Positions 33,690 to 42,020 of a stretch of DNA of 64,000 nt are shown one piece after another. Below the pieces are notes generated by a model. The model did not search any database and was not told where the DNA came from. It saw only the letters and a program-made list of their open reading frames with translations. Source of the DNA: Achromobacter pestifer. GTDB taxonomy: Bacteria; Pseudomonadota; Gammaproteobacteria; Burkholderiales; Burkholderiaceae_B. Each line of letters starts with the position of its first letter. Within the stretch, counting starts at the first letter, position 1. The stretch covers positions 310,001 through 374,000 of the forward strand of contig NZ_CADIJX010000003.1 in NCBI RefSeq assembly GCF_902859625.1, written 5' to 3'. The position numbers and the translations under genes were made by a program.

Positions 33690-33861
33690 GGAGACGACTC
33701 GCGGTGATGATCGAGTCGGTAGCTTCCGGGCAGACCGGAAGGCGGTCAGTCAACAAACCGCACCGACCCGTCGCCGGTTTGGCGCGAGCGAGAGTGAGGA
33801 TCACGCCGCGTGGCCGGGAACGCGGCCAGGCCATGTAAACCCGGAAGGCTGTCTATCCCAG

Positions 33862-33893
33862 CTATCCCCTGGGGATAGTTCCACTGACGTCCA
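33862..33893 (-). promoter_or_regulatory. Shared operator-like motif, copy 2, with perfect palindrome
   Basis: CTATCCCC-T-GGGGATAG (33862-33878) is a perfect 17-base palindrome. It is followed by TCCACTGACGTCCA and matches the site upstream of topB. It lies 173-204 bases upstream of the PFL_4669-family start. Confidence 0.5.
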
Positions 33894-33936
33894 TGGTGGT
33901 CCCCAACGGAGGCGGAAAGACCCACCACCAGCGAGT

Positions 33937-35145
33937 TCATGGCGCGTCTCTGTCCAAGATCGAGCGCAGCCGGGCCAGATGCTCGCGGACGACCGCCGGG
34001 CTGGCCGGCTTGGGCGCACTGGCCGGATCGGTGGTCTGTGTCGGGCTGACGTGTCGGGTGCCGTTCGGCGCGTCGTTTTGGCTGGCCCACGCCTTGAATT
34101 CGCCGCGCAGCGCTTTCTGAATGATCCCGAAGAGATAGCCTGCGGGATTGCGCACCGTGCTACTGCGGCAGCGAGCCGCCCACTCATCGAGCACCGCTTG
34201 TTGTTGCGTGGCCTCGACTTGCCGCAGTGCGACCAGAGCGCCAGCCTGCTGCTCGTCCTTCAGAGCGCTGAACCGGCTGGGCAGGCGCAGACCGTGGACT
34301 TCGCGCGTGCGCGGTACTGTACGTTCTTCTTGAATACGACTACTAAGTACTGTAGTACGGTCCTGCTTCGGATTCCGAAGGGAGTGGCCTGGCGCGGGTT
34401 GGTGCCCTGCTTCGGATTCCGAAGTGGGGCGTTCGCGATTCCGAAGAGGGGCATCGGCGCTCTCTTCGGATTTGTAGTGTTGGTCGTCCTGTGGATAAGT
34501 GTTCCCCTCGGTCTCGTCGCCTCGCGCGAGCCGTTGGGCCAGCACCTGCAGGCGCGTCGGGAGTACGCGACCAGCAAGCATCGGGTCCTCGGCGAGTTCC
34601 TGTAGTACATGGCAGCCCACGAGTTGGACGGATTTGCTCGCATGTGCCAGCGCATGGCTTACGAGCCCGAGATAATCGGGGTCAAGCTGCATGGCCTCGT
34701 AGGGGCTCAGCGGTTCGTCGTGAAGCACATAGAGGTTGCCTTGTATCCGACCGGTCTTCGCATCGCGGCGGTGGCGCACCAGGCTGAGCCACCGCGTCAG
34801 GCGCAACAGGATCAGCGCACGCGCCACCGTTTCGTTGGATGCCCGGGGCGCGCATGGCATCGACGTCAGGAAGGGGCGTAGTTGCTCGTAGGTCGGGAAG
34901 GCTGTCAGACCGTCGTCATTCAGCTGCAAGCGAAAGACCTGCCAGGCATTGCGCTCCAGCGGCGTGAGCCGCCTATCGAAGAAGAGCGCCCGTGGCACGC
35001 TGTCGTGGCGATTGCCGCTGTACAGATACCCGTCGGATGGTGTGGCGCCTGTGGGCGACGCTGGTTCCAGGTGATGCAGCGCATCGTCGAGCACTGACGA
35101 CAGCGTGACTGGCCCACGCACAGACGAAGAGCCTTGCGTTGCCAT
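33937..35145 (-). CDS. STY4528-like ICE replication protein
   Basis: 402 aa from the ATG at 35145, just after the DUF2857 stop. The N-terminal part (about 45-190: LTPLERNAWQVFRLQLNDDG, TVARALILLRLTRWLSLV) looks like a winged-helix DNA-binding domain and fits STY4528-type island replication proteins. A hydrophilic central linker (about 215-270) is encoded by DNA full of short palindromic repeats. The C-terminal part is helical. It may bind an origin and start ICE replication; no polymerase or helicase motif is present. Confidence 0.72.
   Translation of the reverse strand: MATQGSSSVRGPVTLSSVLDDALHHLEPASPTGATPSDGYLYSGNRHDSVPRALFFDRRLTPLERNAWQVFRLQLNDDGLTAFPTYEQLRPFLTSMPCAPRASNETVARALILLRLTRWLSLVRHRRDAKTGRIQGNLYVLHDEPLSPYEAMQLDPDYLGLVSHALAHASKSVQLVGCHVLQELAEDPMLAGRVLPTRLQVLAQRLARGDETEGNTYPQDDQHYKSEESADAPLRNRERPTSESEAGHQPAPGHSLRNPKQDRTTVLSSRIQEERTVPRTREVHGLRLPSRFSALKDEQQAGALVALRQVEATQQQAVLDEWAARCRSSTVRNPAGYLFGIIQKALRGEFKAWASQNDAPNGTRHVSPTQTTDPASAPKPASPAVVREHLARLRSILDRDAP
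34345..34475. repeat. Cluster of palindromic direct repeats inside the replication gene
   Basis: A 19-base sequence CCTGCTTCGGATTCCGAAG occurs exactly twice (34362-34380 and 34406-34424), 44 bases apart. Degenerate copies lie at 34432-34446 and 34464-34473. Each core TTCGG-att-CCGAA is itself palindromic. An adjacent inverted repeat ACTAC/GTAGT is at about 34339-34357. This looks like iterons or an origin. Confidence 0.6.
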
Positions 35146-35148
35146 CGC

Positions 35149-35709
35149 CTACACCAGTCCTTGATCGATCCAGCTCTGTATCGCAGTCCAGATCACGGAC
35201 ATCGGCAGGGTCATGACCTCGGCCAGGTCCATCGTCAGGGTGAGCATTGCCCTCTCGTCATCCAAGCCGACGCCTCGCTCCCCGATAGCCGCCTTCCAGC
35301 GCCGCCATAGCTCGGTGTCTTGCGACTCGTCCAGCACCGGGTAGCGGCCTTTCCGCTTCGGCAGGCCGAGAATGTTGCGACGCAACGCAACCTCCTGGTG
35401 AGTCAATCCGTAGAACTTGCTCACCATCTCAGTGCTGGCACCCAGGCGCAACATGCGGTCGACGGTGGCGATCTCGTGCTCAATGTCATCCATCTGTCGC
35501 AGCAGCCGCCACAGCACCTCCAGATTCACCTGGACGGAGCACCACGGCACCTGCGCGTTCGCCAGCAAGCTCACCAGCGCTGGTTGCTTCAGTACCTCCA
35601 ACTCGCGTTCGCCGAACCCCATTGCCAGGCACCGACGTAGCTGGCCGTTGCGTAAGTCGTGCAAAGCCTGGGCGATGACAGCTTGGTTCAGCGGATGGGG
35701 TGCCGACAT
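35149..35709 (-). CDS. DUF2857 protein, candidate ICE transcription activator
   Basis: 186 aa from the ATG at 35709 (GGAGGCGAGC upstream); a longer start at 35730 overlaps parB and lacks a site. DUF2857 features: ALHDLRNGQLRRCLAMGFGE, then TVDRMLRLGASTEMVSKFYG with a helix-turn-helix look (LTHQEVALRRNILGLPKRKG). In ICEclc a DUF2857 protein has, as I recall, been described as BisD, part of a FlhDC-like activator that drives the transfer programme; I am not sure of that match. Tightly spaced behind parB. Confidence 0.75.
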   Translation of the reverse strand: MSAPHPLNQAVIAQALHDLRNGQLRRCLAMGFGERELEVLKQPALVSLLANAQVPWCSVQVNLEVLWRLLRQMDDIEHEIATVDRMLRLGASTEMVSKFYGLTHQEVALRRNILGLPKRKGRYPVLDESQDTELWRRWKAAIGERGVGLDDERAMLTLTMDLAEVMTLPMSVIWTAIQSWIDQGLV

Positions 35710-35726
35710 GCTCGCCTCCTGCCTGG

Positions 35727-37457
35727 TCAAGGTTCGGGCGATTCGTCAGTGCCAGAATCGAGTTCGAGCAATCGACGGGCGAGCCGCAGCATACGAAATA
35801 ACTTCACAAGGCTGTTGTCGCTCAGGCGATCGACGCCATTGGCGCGACCATGCGGCTGGCCCTGCAAAAGCGGGCCCAAGTCGATGTCGAGCTGCGATCG
35901 CTCAGGGCCGGAAGGAGAGGACATCTCCGGACCGTACCCCACGCTCAGGGAATGCAGCAGTGCGAGCACCGCTCGGCCGAGGCCGGAAAGTGGTGACGCC
36001 TGCGGCGCTGATGCGGGACACATGAAGCCTATGCCGGTATCGATCGGTTCGACGTATTCCGCCAGGTTGGCCTCGGCAGCGATTTCGCGGGCGAACTGCG
36101 CGATGTGGATGCGAAGGTGATCGTGTGCGTCTAGACCTGGGTCGATGTACCAGACGTCGGTGATCGGATACAGGCCGCCGACCTGCACAGGGATTGCTTG
36201 AAGGACGTTTGTGGCGAAGTCCTGCACGGCCTCACCGGTGTGTTCCGCGACCAACTGCTGAATGGCGTGGACGCGTTCGCTCGTTGGAGCCGGCGATACG
36301 ATATGTCCCTGCAGGCGAGCGTCCATATCCGCCTGGGCAGCGTCCGAGGCCGGCGTAGTTGTCGGTGCGGTTTGAGGGACTGTGTCAGGGGGTGGGGTGG
36401 CGCCGTGAAGAGATCGTGCGCTGGCACCGTCAGGCGAGGGCACTGCTCGCGCAGCTTCAGGCGGTGCCGGCGATGCTGTCGGCAAAGCCGTGGGGCCGAG
36501 CGCCGGTAAGGGGGCAGGCGTAGACCTAGGCGGCTCGGCAGGCGACCTGGGAGGGCTGAGCACGGCGCGCTGCCGGTTGTCGATGCTCACGATATCCAGT
36601 TCCAGTGCGGTGTAGTCGGCATCGAGCACGTTCGCCATCTGGCCGAGGAGTTCATCCTGGACGCGCGGCACGGAGAACGCCTCTGCCTGCGTGTCAAAGG
36701 TGCATAGGACGTCCTGAAACAGGGTTGCAAAGTCCACAGCCAGACGCTTGCCTACGGCATGCGTCTCCCAGACAAGCTCGCAAGATCTGCGTAGCACTGC
36801 CAGCCTCTCCGCCTGGTGCCGGCCGAGTCCCGCGTACAGGATGTTTGGAATGGCGGGCAGCAGGAAGCGCACGGTGTCTTGCATCCGGCTGATGTGCGAC
36901 TGCTGCACCGGATACCCGTCGGCAGCAAGGCGACGTGCCAACTCGGACTGCGATAGCGGCTTGGCATCGCATTCTTCTTCGTACAGTTCGCGGGCTTTCT
37001 CCACGCCCAAGGCGCGTTCGATAAAGGTCAATCCACCGTGTAGTTCGTTCTCCGCGAGATGGCCTGTCAACGCGACAATTTCGCCCCGCGCCGGCCAGGG
37101 GCGAAACATGCAGGTCAGCCGAAAAAAGCGTTCGTCGCGGGTTTCGCTCCACAGATCGCGAAGGATCGCGAGCCGGGTGTTGCCACCGTTGCGGATGATG
37201 TAGTGATCTGCTCCTGGGCGCCGGGTAATGGGAGGGGGAGCATCCAAGCCGCGCTCGCGGATGGAATCTTTGATCTCCGCGTACAGGGGGTTGCGGGTAA
37301 CGCGGGGATCCAGTTCGTAGGGACGCAGTTCGTCCAAGGTCACGACCATCGGTGTGTCGGCCACCGGGTCGCTCAACGTCTGATCGCCCGGGCCGGCGCG
37401 CGAGAAGCCGTCCGCCAGCAGCTTGTTGGCCATGTCCTGCGCCGTGAGGTCAGCCAT
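35727..37457 (-). CDS. parB: ParB family ICE partition/regulatory protein
   Basis: 576 aa from the ATG at 37457, overlapping the small HicA-like gene by eight bases. The ParB/sulfiredoxin-like N-domain runs over about residues 30-130 (LRPYELDPRVTRNPLYAEIKDSI, then IRNGGNTRLAIL), followed by a KorB-like helix-turn-helix (LSQSELARRLAADGYPVQQS). A long Pro/Ala linker (about 310-390) joins a C-terminal domain. It is typical of the large ParB of ICEs and, with ParA, maintains the excised or replicating element. Confidence 0.85.
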   Translation of the reverse strand: MADLTAQDMANKLLADGFSRAGPGDQTLSDPVADTPMVVTLDELRPYELDPRVTRNPLYAEIKDSIRERGLDAPPPITRRPGADHYIIRNGGNTRLAILRDLWSETRDERFFRLTCMFRPWPARGEIVALTGHLAENELHGGLTFIERALGVEKARELYEEECDAKPLSQSELARRLAADGYPVQQSHISRMQDTVRFLLPAIPNILYAGLGRHQAERLAVLRRSCELVWETHAVGKRLAVDFATLFQDVLCTFDTQAEAFSVPRVQDELLGQMANVLDADYTALELDIVSIDNRQRAVLSPPRSPAEPPRSTPAPLPALGPTALPTASPAPPEAARAVPSPDGASARSLHGATPPPDTVPQTAPTTTPASDAAQADMDARLQGHIVSPAPTSERVHAIQQLVAEHTGEAVQDFATNVLQAIPVQVGGLYPITDVWYIDPGLDAHDHLRIHIAQFAREIAAEANLAEYVEPIDTGIGFMCPASAPQASPLSGLGRAVLALLHSLSVGYGPEMSSPSGPERSQLDIDLGPLLQGQPHGRANGVDRLSDNSLVKLFRMLRLARRLLELDSGTDESPEP

Positions 37458-37698
37458 CTCTCTCTTCCTCTTCGGTTCGGACTCGGCGCAGCTCCGCGCG
37501 CCGCAGTTGCGCTCGCGCGTTGAGGGTGGCGCGGTGGTCACTGGCAGTCGAACTGGTGTAGATCGCAGGCAACCCGGGCTTGACGAATTTCAGATGCCCA
37601 CCCGGTGTGCGGCGGACGTCCCAACCTTCGCGCAAGGCAAACTCGATCAGCGGCAGCAGCCGCTTGTGTCCGCGGCTGAGTTCACGAGCGGTCGGCAT
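37450..37698 (-). CDS. Small HicA-like protein between parA and parB
   Basis: 82 aa, overlapping parA by 17 bases and parB by eight. It has the HicA-type core (LIEFALREGWDVRRTPGGHLKFVKPG) with the His of GGHLKF, as in the HicA mRNA interferase fold. No HicB antitoxin is nearby. In ICEclc the gene in this place is called shi. It may be an RNA-binding regulator rather than a toxin. The overlaps indicate translational coupling. Confidence 0.75.
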   Translation of the reverse strand: MPTARELSRGHKRLLPLIEFALREGWDVRRTPGGHLKFVKPGLPAIYTSSTASDHRATLNARAQLRRAELRRVRTEEEERDG

Positions 37699-38545
37699 GG
37701 ATCAGCCCTCCTTGTGCCTTGCCCGTGACCGTGTCGAATCGCGTGCGCCACTGAGGGAAGAGCTCGCTGGCCAGGCTTCGGATGGAGTCCAAGGCAGCCG
37801 GTGCACTGCGGCCGCTGGGACGGCGATATTCGATCCGATGTACGGGCAAGCCCTGTGTGGCGGCGCGTGGATAGGCCTCGATGGCGGGAATGTCGTTGGC
37901 CAAGACATGCACGTCCGCCCGATCGCGAAAGATCTGATGAAGCGCCTGTTTGATAAGCCGCGCGTTCGATGACACAGGATGCACGCGGTTGATGAGCAGG
38001 TGGAGGGTCGGGAGCGTGATGCCGAGTCGACGGTAGGGGGCGATGTCCTCGATCAACTGCAGGGTTCCCCGGCGCAATTCGCGAGCAGCCAGAATTTCCG
38101 GCGTGACGGGCGACACGGCCAGATCGGATGCCAGAACGGCCATCTCCAGCATCACGCTGCGCGCGCCCTGGGTGTCGATGACCAAGAGGTCGTAATGCGG
38201 CGCGAAGGCGGGCAGCAGGTTGCGTAGACGCAGACGGCCGTCTGGAGCGTGGAGCAACAAGGTGCCTAGCTGCCCGTGCTCGTCGTTCGACACCACCAGG
38301 TCCAGTCGCTCGATGCACGTGCGCGATGCCAGTCGATCGACGGCTTGCTCGTTCGAAGCCAGCAGTTCGTAGATCCCGTCGGCAGCGCGGTGCGTGAGCG
38401 CGAAGTAACTCGAAAGGGTTGGCTGTGCATCAAGATCGAGCAGCAGCACGCGCAGCCCGGCGTCGGCGAGGAACCCGCCAAGGTTGGCGGCGACAGTTGT
38501 CTTCCCGACGCCTCCCTTCGTGGATATGAGCGAAACGACAAGCAT
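37682..38545 (-). CDS. parA: ParA family partition ATPase
   Basis: 287 aa from the ATG at 38545, with AGGAGGATAAACCC upstream. It has the deviant Walker A motif KGGVGKTT (10-17) and the Walker A' DLDAQPTLSSYF (37-48), with VIDTQGA as motif B. A ParA/Soj ATPase for segregation of the ICE, working with ParB. It is first in the alpA-parA-hicA-like-parB backbone cluster. Confidence 0.92.
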   Translation of the reverse strand: MLVVSLISTKGGVGKTTVAANLGGFLADAGLRVLLLDLDAQPTLSSYFALTHRAADGIYELLASNEQAVDRLASRTCIERLDLVVSNDEHGQLGTLLLHAPDGRLRLRNLLPAFAPHYDLLVIDTQGARSVMLEMAVLASDLAVSPVTPEILAARELRRGTLQLIEDIAPYRRLGITLPTLHLLINRVHPVSSNARLIKQALHQIFRDRADVHVLANDIPAIEAYPRAATQGLPVHRIEYRRPSGRSAPAALDSIRSLASELFPQWRTRFDTVTGKAQGGLIHADRS

Positions 38546-38588
38546 GGGTTTATCCTCCTGCGGTGCGTATCGATTCCGAGGAGGACGA

Positions 38589-38807
38589 TCAGATGCGCTC
38601 ATTGCGGCGGTCGGTTAGCCACTGCTCGACTTCGGCTGAATCCCAGCCTACGGCGCGTACACCGAGACGCATCGCCTTGGGGAACTTCCCCTGATGCATC
38701 AACCGATAAATGTGCGCGCGTTTGAAGCCTGTCTTTGCTTCGACCTCTGCCCGGCGCAGGATACGTCGCTCGGCATTCGACGCGTCAGAAGATGTTTGCT
38801 GAGTCAT
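38589..38807 (-). CDS. alpA: AlpA family transcriptional regulator
   Basis: 72 aa from the ATG at 38807 (AGGAGTGATCACC upstream). It has a MerR-like winged helix typical of AlpA: RRAEVEAKTGFKRAHIYRLM, then GKFPKAMRLGVRAVGWDSAE. AlpA proteins act as excision or regulatory factors on ICEs and prophages; in ICEclc alpA heads the operon activated in transfer-competent cells. A pair of direct repeats lies 79-114 bases upstream. Confidence 0.88.
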   Translation of the reverse strand: MTQQTSSDASNAERRILRRAEVEAKTGFKRAHIYRLMHQGKFPKAMRLGVRAVGWDSAEVEQWLTDRRNERI

Positions 38808-38885
38808 GGTGATCACTCCTAGGCGCTGCTGGCGCTGTCGTGGACGTGATCTGTATTCGACCGGAGGCGGCGTAATGCCGGCCAT

Positions 38886-38921
38886 TGCATATGCAGTATT
38901 GGGGACTGCACATACAGTGTT
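38886..38921 (-). promoter_or_regulatory. Direct repeats in the alpA promoter region
   Basis: TGCATATGCAGTATT (38886-38900) and TGCACATACAGTGTT (38907-38921) match at 11 of 15 positions and are spaced exactly 21 bases apart, two helical turns. They sit 79-114 bases upstream of alpA, where an activator would bind. Confidence 0.5.
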
Positions 38922-38928
38922 GCGCGGG

Positions 38929-39684
38929 CTATGCGACCTGTGCTGCGAGGCGGCGATTGGCCTCAGCGAACTTAGCGTGCAGCGTGCGTTCGGTAATCCC
39001 CATCAAGCCGGTGTGGTGTGCCACCAGGGCACTCACGACAGCTTCCTGGCTGCGAAGGGTGGAGTACGGTGTGCCGGCTGGAGACTCGGCGAGCATCAAG
39101 TGCAGCAATGCCCCGATGACGTTCAAGTAGGTGGTTTCGGCGCGCTGGCTCAGGTCATCAGGCGGGCGCTGTGCGAGGAGTCGTTCGTGCTCGCGTTGAA
39201 GGGACTCGTAGGCGACCTTCGCTTCCGCGATGTCACGCTGGCAGGTCGCGCAGGTGGCGCGCAAGATTTCGCGCTCGACGAGCAGCATCTGAATGGTCTC
39301 GATGCTGATGGCTGGGTGTAGGGTGCGCTCCAGGGGGTCGAAGAGAAAGTCCGGCCGATGGTTGGGGTAGTGCTGCTGCATCCACATCCGCAGATCGACG
39401 TGCCTGACGGTCAGCTCGGGGTCGGACAGAAGCTGGGGCTTATCGCTGGTGATGCCGCGACGCCCATAGGGCAAATCGCCGTTGACGAGTCCATCGAATA
39501 TCCGGTCGATGTACAGGTGCAACTGCGGCCAGCGGGCGAGCTCGCGGTGCATGGGACGATTTCTCCCGCGCAGTGCACGGATGATCCGACTCTCGTGGTG
39601 GGCCAGGCCGGTCCACCGGATCGCTGCTTCGACAGGGGTGTAGAAGACTTTCGCATGCTGGTTGAGATTGACTGAGGTGCACAT
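38929..39684 (-). CDS. ICE terminal-region protein, 251 aa, candidate regulator
   Basis: 251 aa from the ATG at 39684; a longer frame has no clear site. Starts MCTSVNLNQHAKVFYTPVEA. It contains a WMQQHYPNHRPDFLFDP segment, a helical Cys pair (ATCATCQRD) and a coiled-coil-like region (YESLQREHERLLAQ). A conserved family next to alpA in this ICE class. In ICEclc the gene in this neighbourhood is bisR, the first activator of the transfer cascade; equivalence is a positional guess. Confidence 0.65.
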   Translation of the reverse strand: MCTSVNLNQHAKVFYTPVEAAIRWTGLAHHESRIIRALRGRNRPMHRELARWPQLHLYIDRIFDGLVNGDLPYGRRGITSDKPQLLSDPELTVRHVDLRMWMQQHYPNHRPDFLFDPLERTLHPAISIETIQMLLVEREILRATCATCQRDIAEAKVAYESLQREHERLLAQRPPDDLSQRAETTYLNVIGALLHLMLAESPAGTPYSTLRSQEAVVSALVAHHTGLMGITERTLHAKFAEANRRLAAQVA

Positions 39685-40701
39685 CCCTGGGCTTCCCCTT
39701 TTGTGTCCCGCGCTGCCCACCGAGTGCAGCGGATAACTCCTTGACGGTTTGCCGTAGGTCGGTTGGTGCTTGTCGCGCCCGAGATCGCCGGGAAGGGCAA
39801 GGCCACATGCGGCGCGCAGAGGACGGTCCGATGGTCGGTGCGCGCTGCCGCTCAGAGGCTTCCTGCTTTAGGCAAAAGCAGATCCAACGAGCACGCCGAC
39901 GAGGCAAGCTCCGGCTCGCGATCAGAGAAGCGACAAATTTGTGACACCTGAAAGGTGCGAAGGCAGTGTTTTCAAGCATTCACTGCGCGTAAAGACCCTG
40001 TGGGTTGCAGCAGCGACAGATGACTTCTTGATGGCAGCGTCGGACCGAATCGGTCACGGTTCTGACGCCGCGGGGCGGCGGGTGCGGCATGCGCTGCAAC
40101 CGGATCGGATGAGAACGGAGCGCGGCCCTAGGGACACGCTGGACCCGTCAGCTGCGCGCTGGCAGTCTTGCTGCTCGCAATGGCTTTTCGGGTCATCTCA
40201 ATGACCAAATGAGCACTAGCGACGCCGTGCGCCACAACGCCAGAAAGTGCCGGTCCCATCTGCCCTGGCAGGTGCTCGGCAGTCTGCGCGAGAGCAGTCT
40301 CGTGTGGGGCGAAAGTAGTATAGGGCTGTGTGTCGGCGACCAGCGTTAAGACTTTCATAGCTCATCGCAGTCGTGTCGACGGGCCTTGGCAATCGCGTGC
40401 GTCGCGACGCCGTGTATGAGAGCGACGGGGAGAGTCGTGCGTATCCAGGGTTGGCGTCAACGATCATTTTTTCGGCAGGCTGCGCGAATGCGCTGATTGA
40501 TCGTGTTGCCGTTCCCCACTCGCCGGCGTCCTTGCTTTTCACACGTCGAGTAGCTCTCGGGAGCGCTCAGTAGAATACGGTGGAACTTGAGGCTGTCGGA
40601 TGCCTTGTCTACTGCTTCGCAAATGCGGATAATCTTGTGGATCGCGCTCTATCGAACGCGATAAACCTTTTATTAATCAAAAGGTTGAACGCATTTTACT
40701 G
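39685..40701. other. Gene-poor right-terminal region of the ICE
   Basis: About 1 kb with no frame I would support: candidate frames are short, have atypical composition and lack ribosome sites. It probably holds the promoter of the 251-aa gene and recombination arm sites. Inverted repeats ATCGCG/CGCGAT (40641-40662) and AACCTTTT/AAAAGGTT (40664-40686) stand just inside the att core. I see nothing else in it. Confidence 0.5.
40664..40686. repeat. Perfect inverted repeat next to the att core
   Basis: AACCTTTT, a seven-base loop (ATTAATC), then AAAAGGTT, ending 15 bases before the att core. It is AT-rich against the local background. Candidate arm-binding site for integrase or excisionase, or a terminator. 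Confidence 0.55.
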
Positions 40702-40719
40702 TTTCCTTCACCCGCTCCA
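40702..40719 (+). other. attR: ICE attachment site: copy of tRNA-Gly 3' end
   Basis: TTTCCTTCACCCGCTCCA matches the 3' end of a tRNA-Gly gene, expected as TTCCCTTCACCCGCTCCA, at 17 of 18 bases. ICEclc/PAGI-2-type elements integrate into exactly this 18-base end and leave a copy at the far end. The CCA points to the chromosome side, as expected for attR. No full tRNA is present here; the intact gene should lie at the other ICE end, outside the window. Confidence 0.8.
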
Positions 40720-40827
40720 CTCTCCTTGGCGATTCAACGGCTTTTCTCTCAAGCTGCGCCGTGGGCGTCCGCTGACGTTCCACTATCCATCGCCGGCGGT
40801 CGAACTGGCTGCGCCCGCCCCGTGCAT

Positions 40828-41703
40828 TCAGGGGCTTGTCACTCTGAGTACCGCAGAGCCGGAAAATGGGCCGGGGTCCACGTCGCCTCTCGTTGACAGC
40901 CGAGAAGAAACATCCAGCGTGAGCATGTTGTCGATGGGGAAGAGCTCGCCGCTGTCATCCATCACTCGATTGTTGATGCGAATCTTCGAGTAGAGGCTGC
41001 CGTCGCTTCTGAGACGTATACCGTCTGATCCGACATCAACCAGCGAAACCTTGATTTTGCTGATGCCCGTGCACGCGACCGTCAGTTGAGTCGTGGCGAC
41101 GTGTCCGTCGACGCGATCTTCGGTCAACTTTCCATGATTGAGGGTGCTGTCGCCGTTGATATCACATTTGAGCGGTGGGGCGATGACGGCACTGCATGGG
41201 CCGATAGGGCTGATAAATCCGCCGGTGTTAGCGCTGGTAAATGCCCTGGTGAAGCCGATGCAGATGGGGTTCGCGAGGGGTGGGTTTATATCCTTGGGGA
41301 CAAGTACGGATCCCTTGAATGGGGTCCAGAATCCCCTGCTGTTCATCTGGCCATACAGCTCGCCCATTGTCGTGGCGGTCGTTGGCATATGGTCCCACGA
41401 GTATGAGCTTGAAAGCACGTTATGGGAGTTTCCAGGGGATCTCAACCCACGAATGGACAAGCTGCAGGTGGTTACGATAGTGTTTGGATTTTGACACCAA
41501 CTTTGGCCTGAACTACTGCTATTCCAATCCTCGACCGTGAAGAAGTAACGGATGCCTGCCGCTTCATACTGGCTGCCCGTGGCAGTAATGGTGACCGCTT
41601 GCGCGAGGGGATTGAATATATAAATCAATGAAAGAAGCGCAAAAGCGCGAACGAAGAATTTCGCGCTGTGCCGTATCGCGCCATGCCGCGCTTTGCCGTG
41701 CAT
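40828..41703 (-). CDS. Fimbrial adhesin-like exported protein
   Basis: 291 aa. The N-terminus has a basic start and a hydrophobic stretch (FFVRAFALLSLIYIFNPLAQA), a Sec signal peptide of about 36 residues. The C-terminal half looks like a pilin domain: KCDINGDSTLNHGKLTEDRV, then TTQLTVACTGISKIKVSL with paired Cys and a final beta strand (SAVLRVTSP). This suits a tip adhesin or minor subunit of chaperone-usher fimbriae. No chaperone, usher or major pilin gene is present in the window. Lower GC than its neighbours. Confidence 0.65.
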   Translation of the reverse strand: MHGKARHGAIRHSAKFFVRAFALLSLIYIFNPLAQAVTITATGSQYEAAGIRYFFTVEDWNSSSSGQSWCQNPNTIVTTCSLSIRGLRSPGNSHNVLSSSYSWDHMPTTATTMGELYGQMNSRGFWTPFKGSVLVPKDINPPLANPICIGFTRAFTSANTGGFISPIGPCSAVIAPPLKCDINGDSTLNHGKLTEDRVDGHVATTQLTVACTGISKIKVSLVDVGSDGIRLRSDGSLYSKIRINNRVMDDSGELFPIDNMLTLDVSSRLSTRGDVDPGPFSGSAVLRVTSP

Positions 41704-42020
41704 TGTGATTACCTATCTAGTGAATTTCTTGGCGTGTGCTCGGGTAGAAAGTGCCTGAGTTGAGTGATAGCTCGCATAGTACAAGCGCGACTAGCCATGG
41801 TCGGCCAGGGCTTTGCTGAGTGCCTTGTACGAAATTTCCTAAAGGCGGGCTTTGCTTGAATCCGAAGCGGCTGCCCGTCTTGAGGGTTCAATCTGCCGCC
41901 TTCTCCCGGGAGTTTCGCCACAGGCGGCCCGCATGGCGTACGCTTGAGTCCGCTTGAGGCCAGTGTTCGTATCGCCTGCGCCCAGCTCCCTCAACTCAAC
42001 AGAAGGCCAGGTCGCATTAG
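41704..42020. other. Divergent intergenic region, adhesin / panB
   Basis: 317 bases between two divergent starts. It should contain both promoters. I see no RNA gene, repeat or frame worth calling. Confidence 0.4.
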
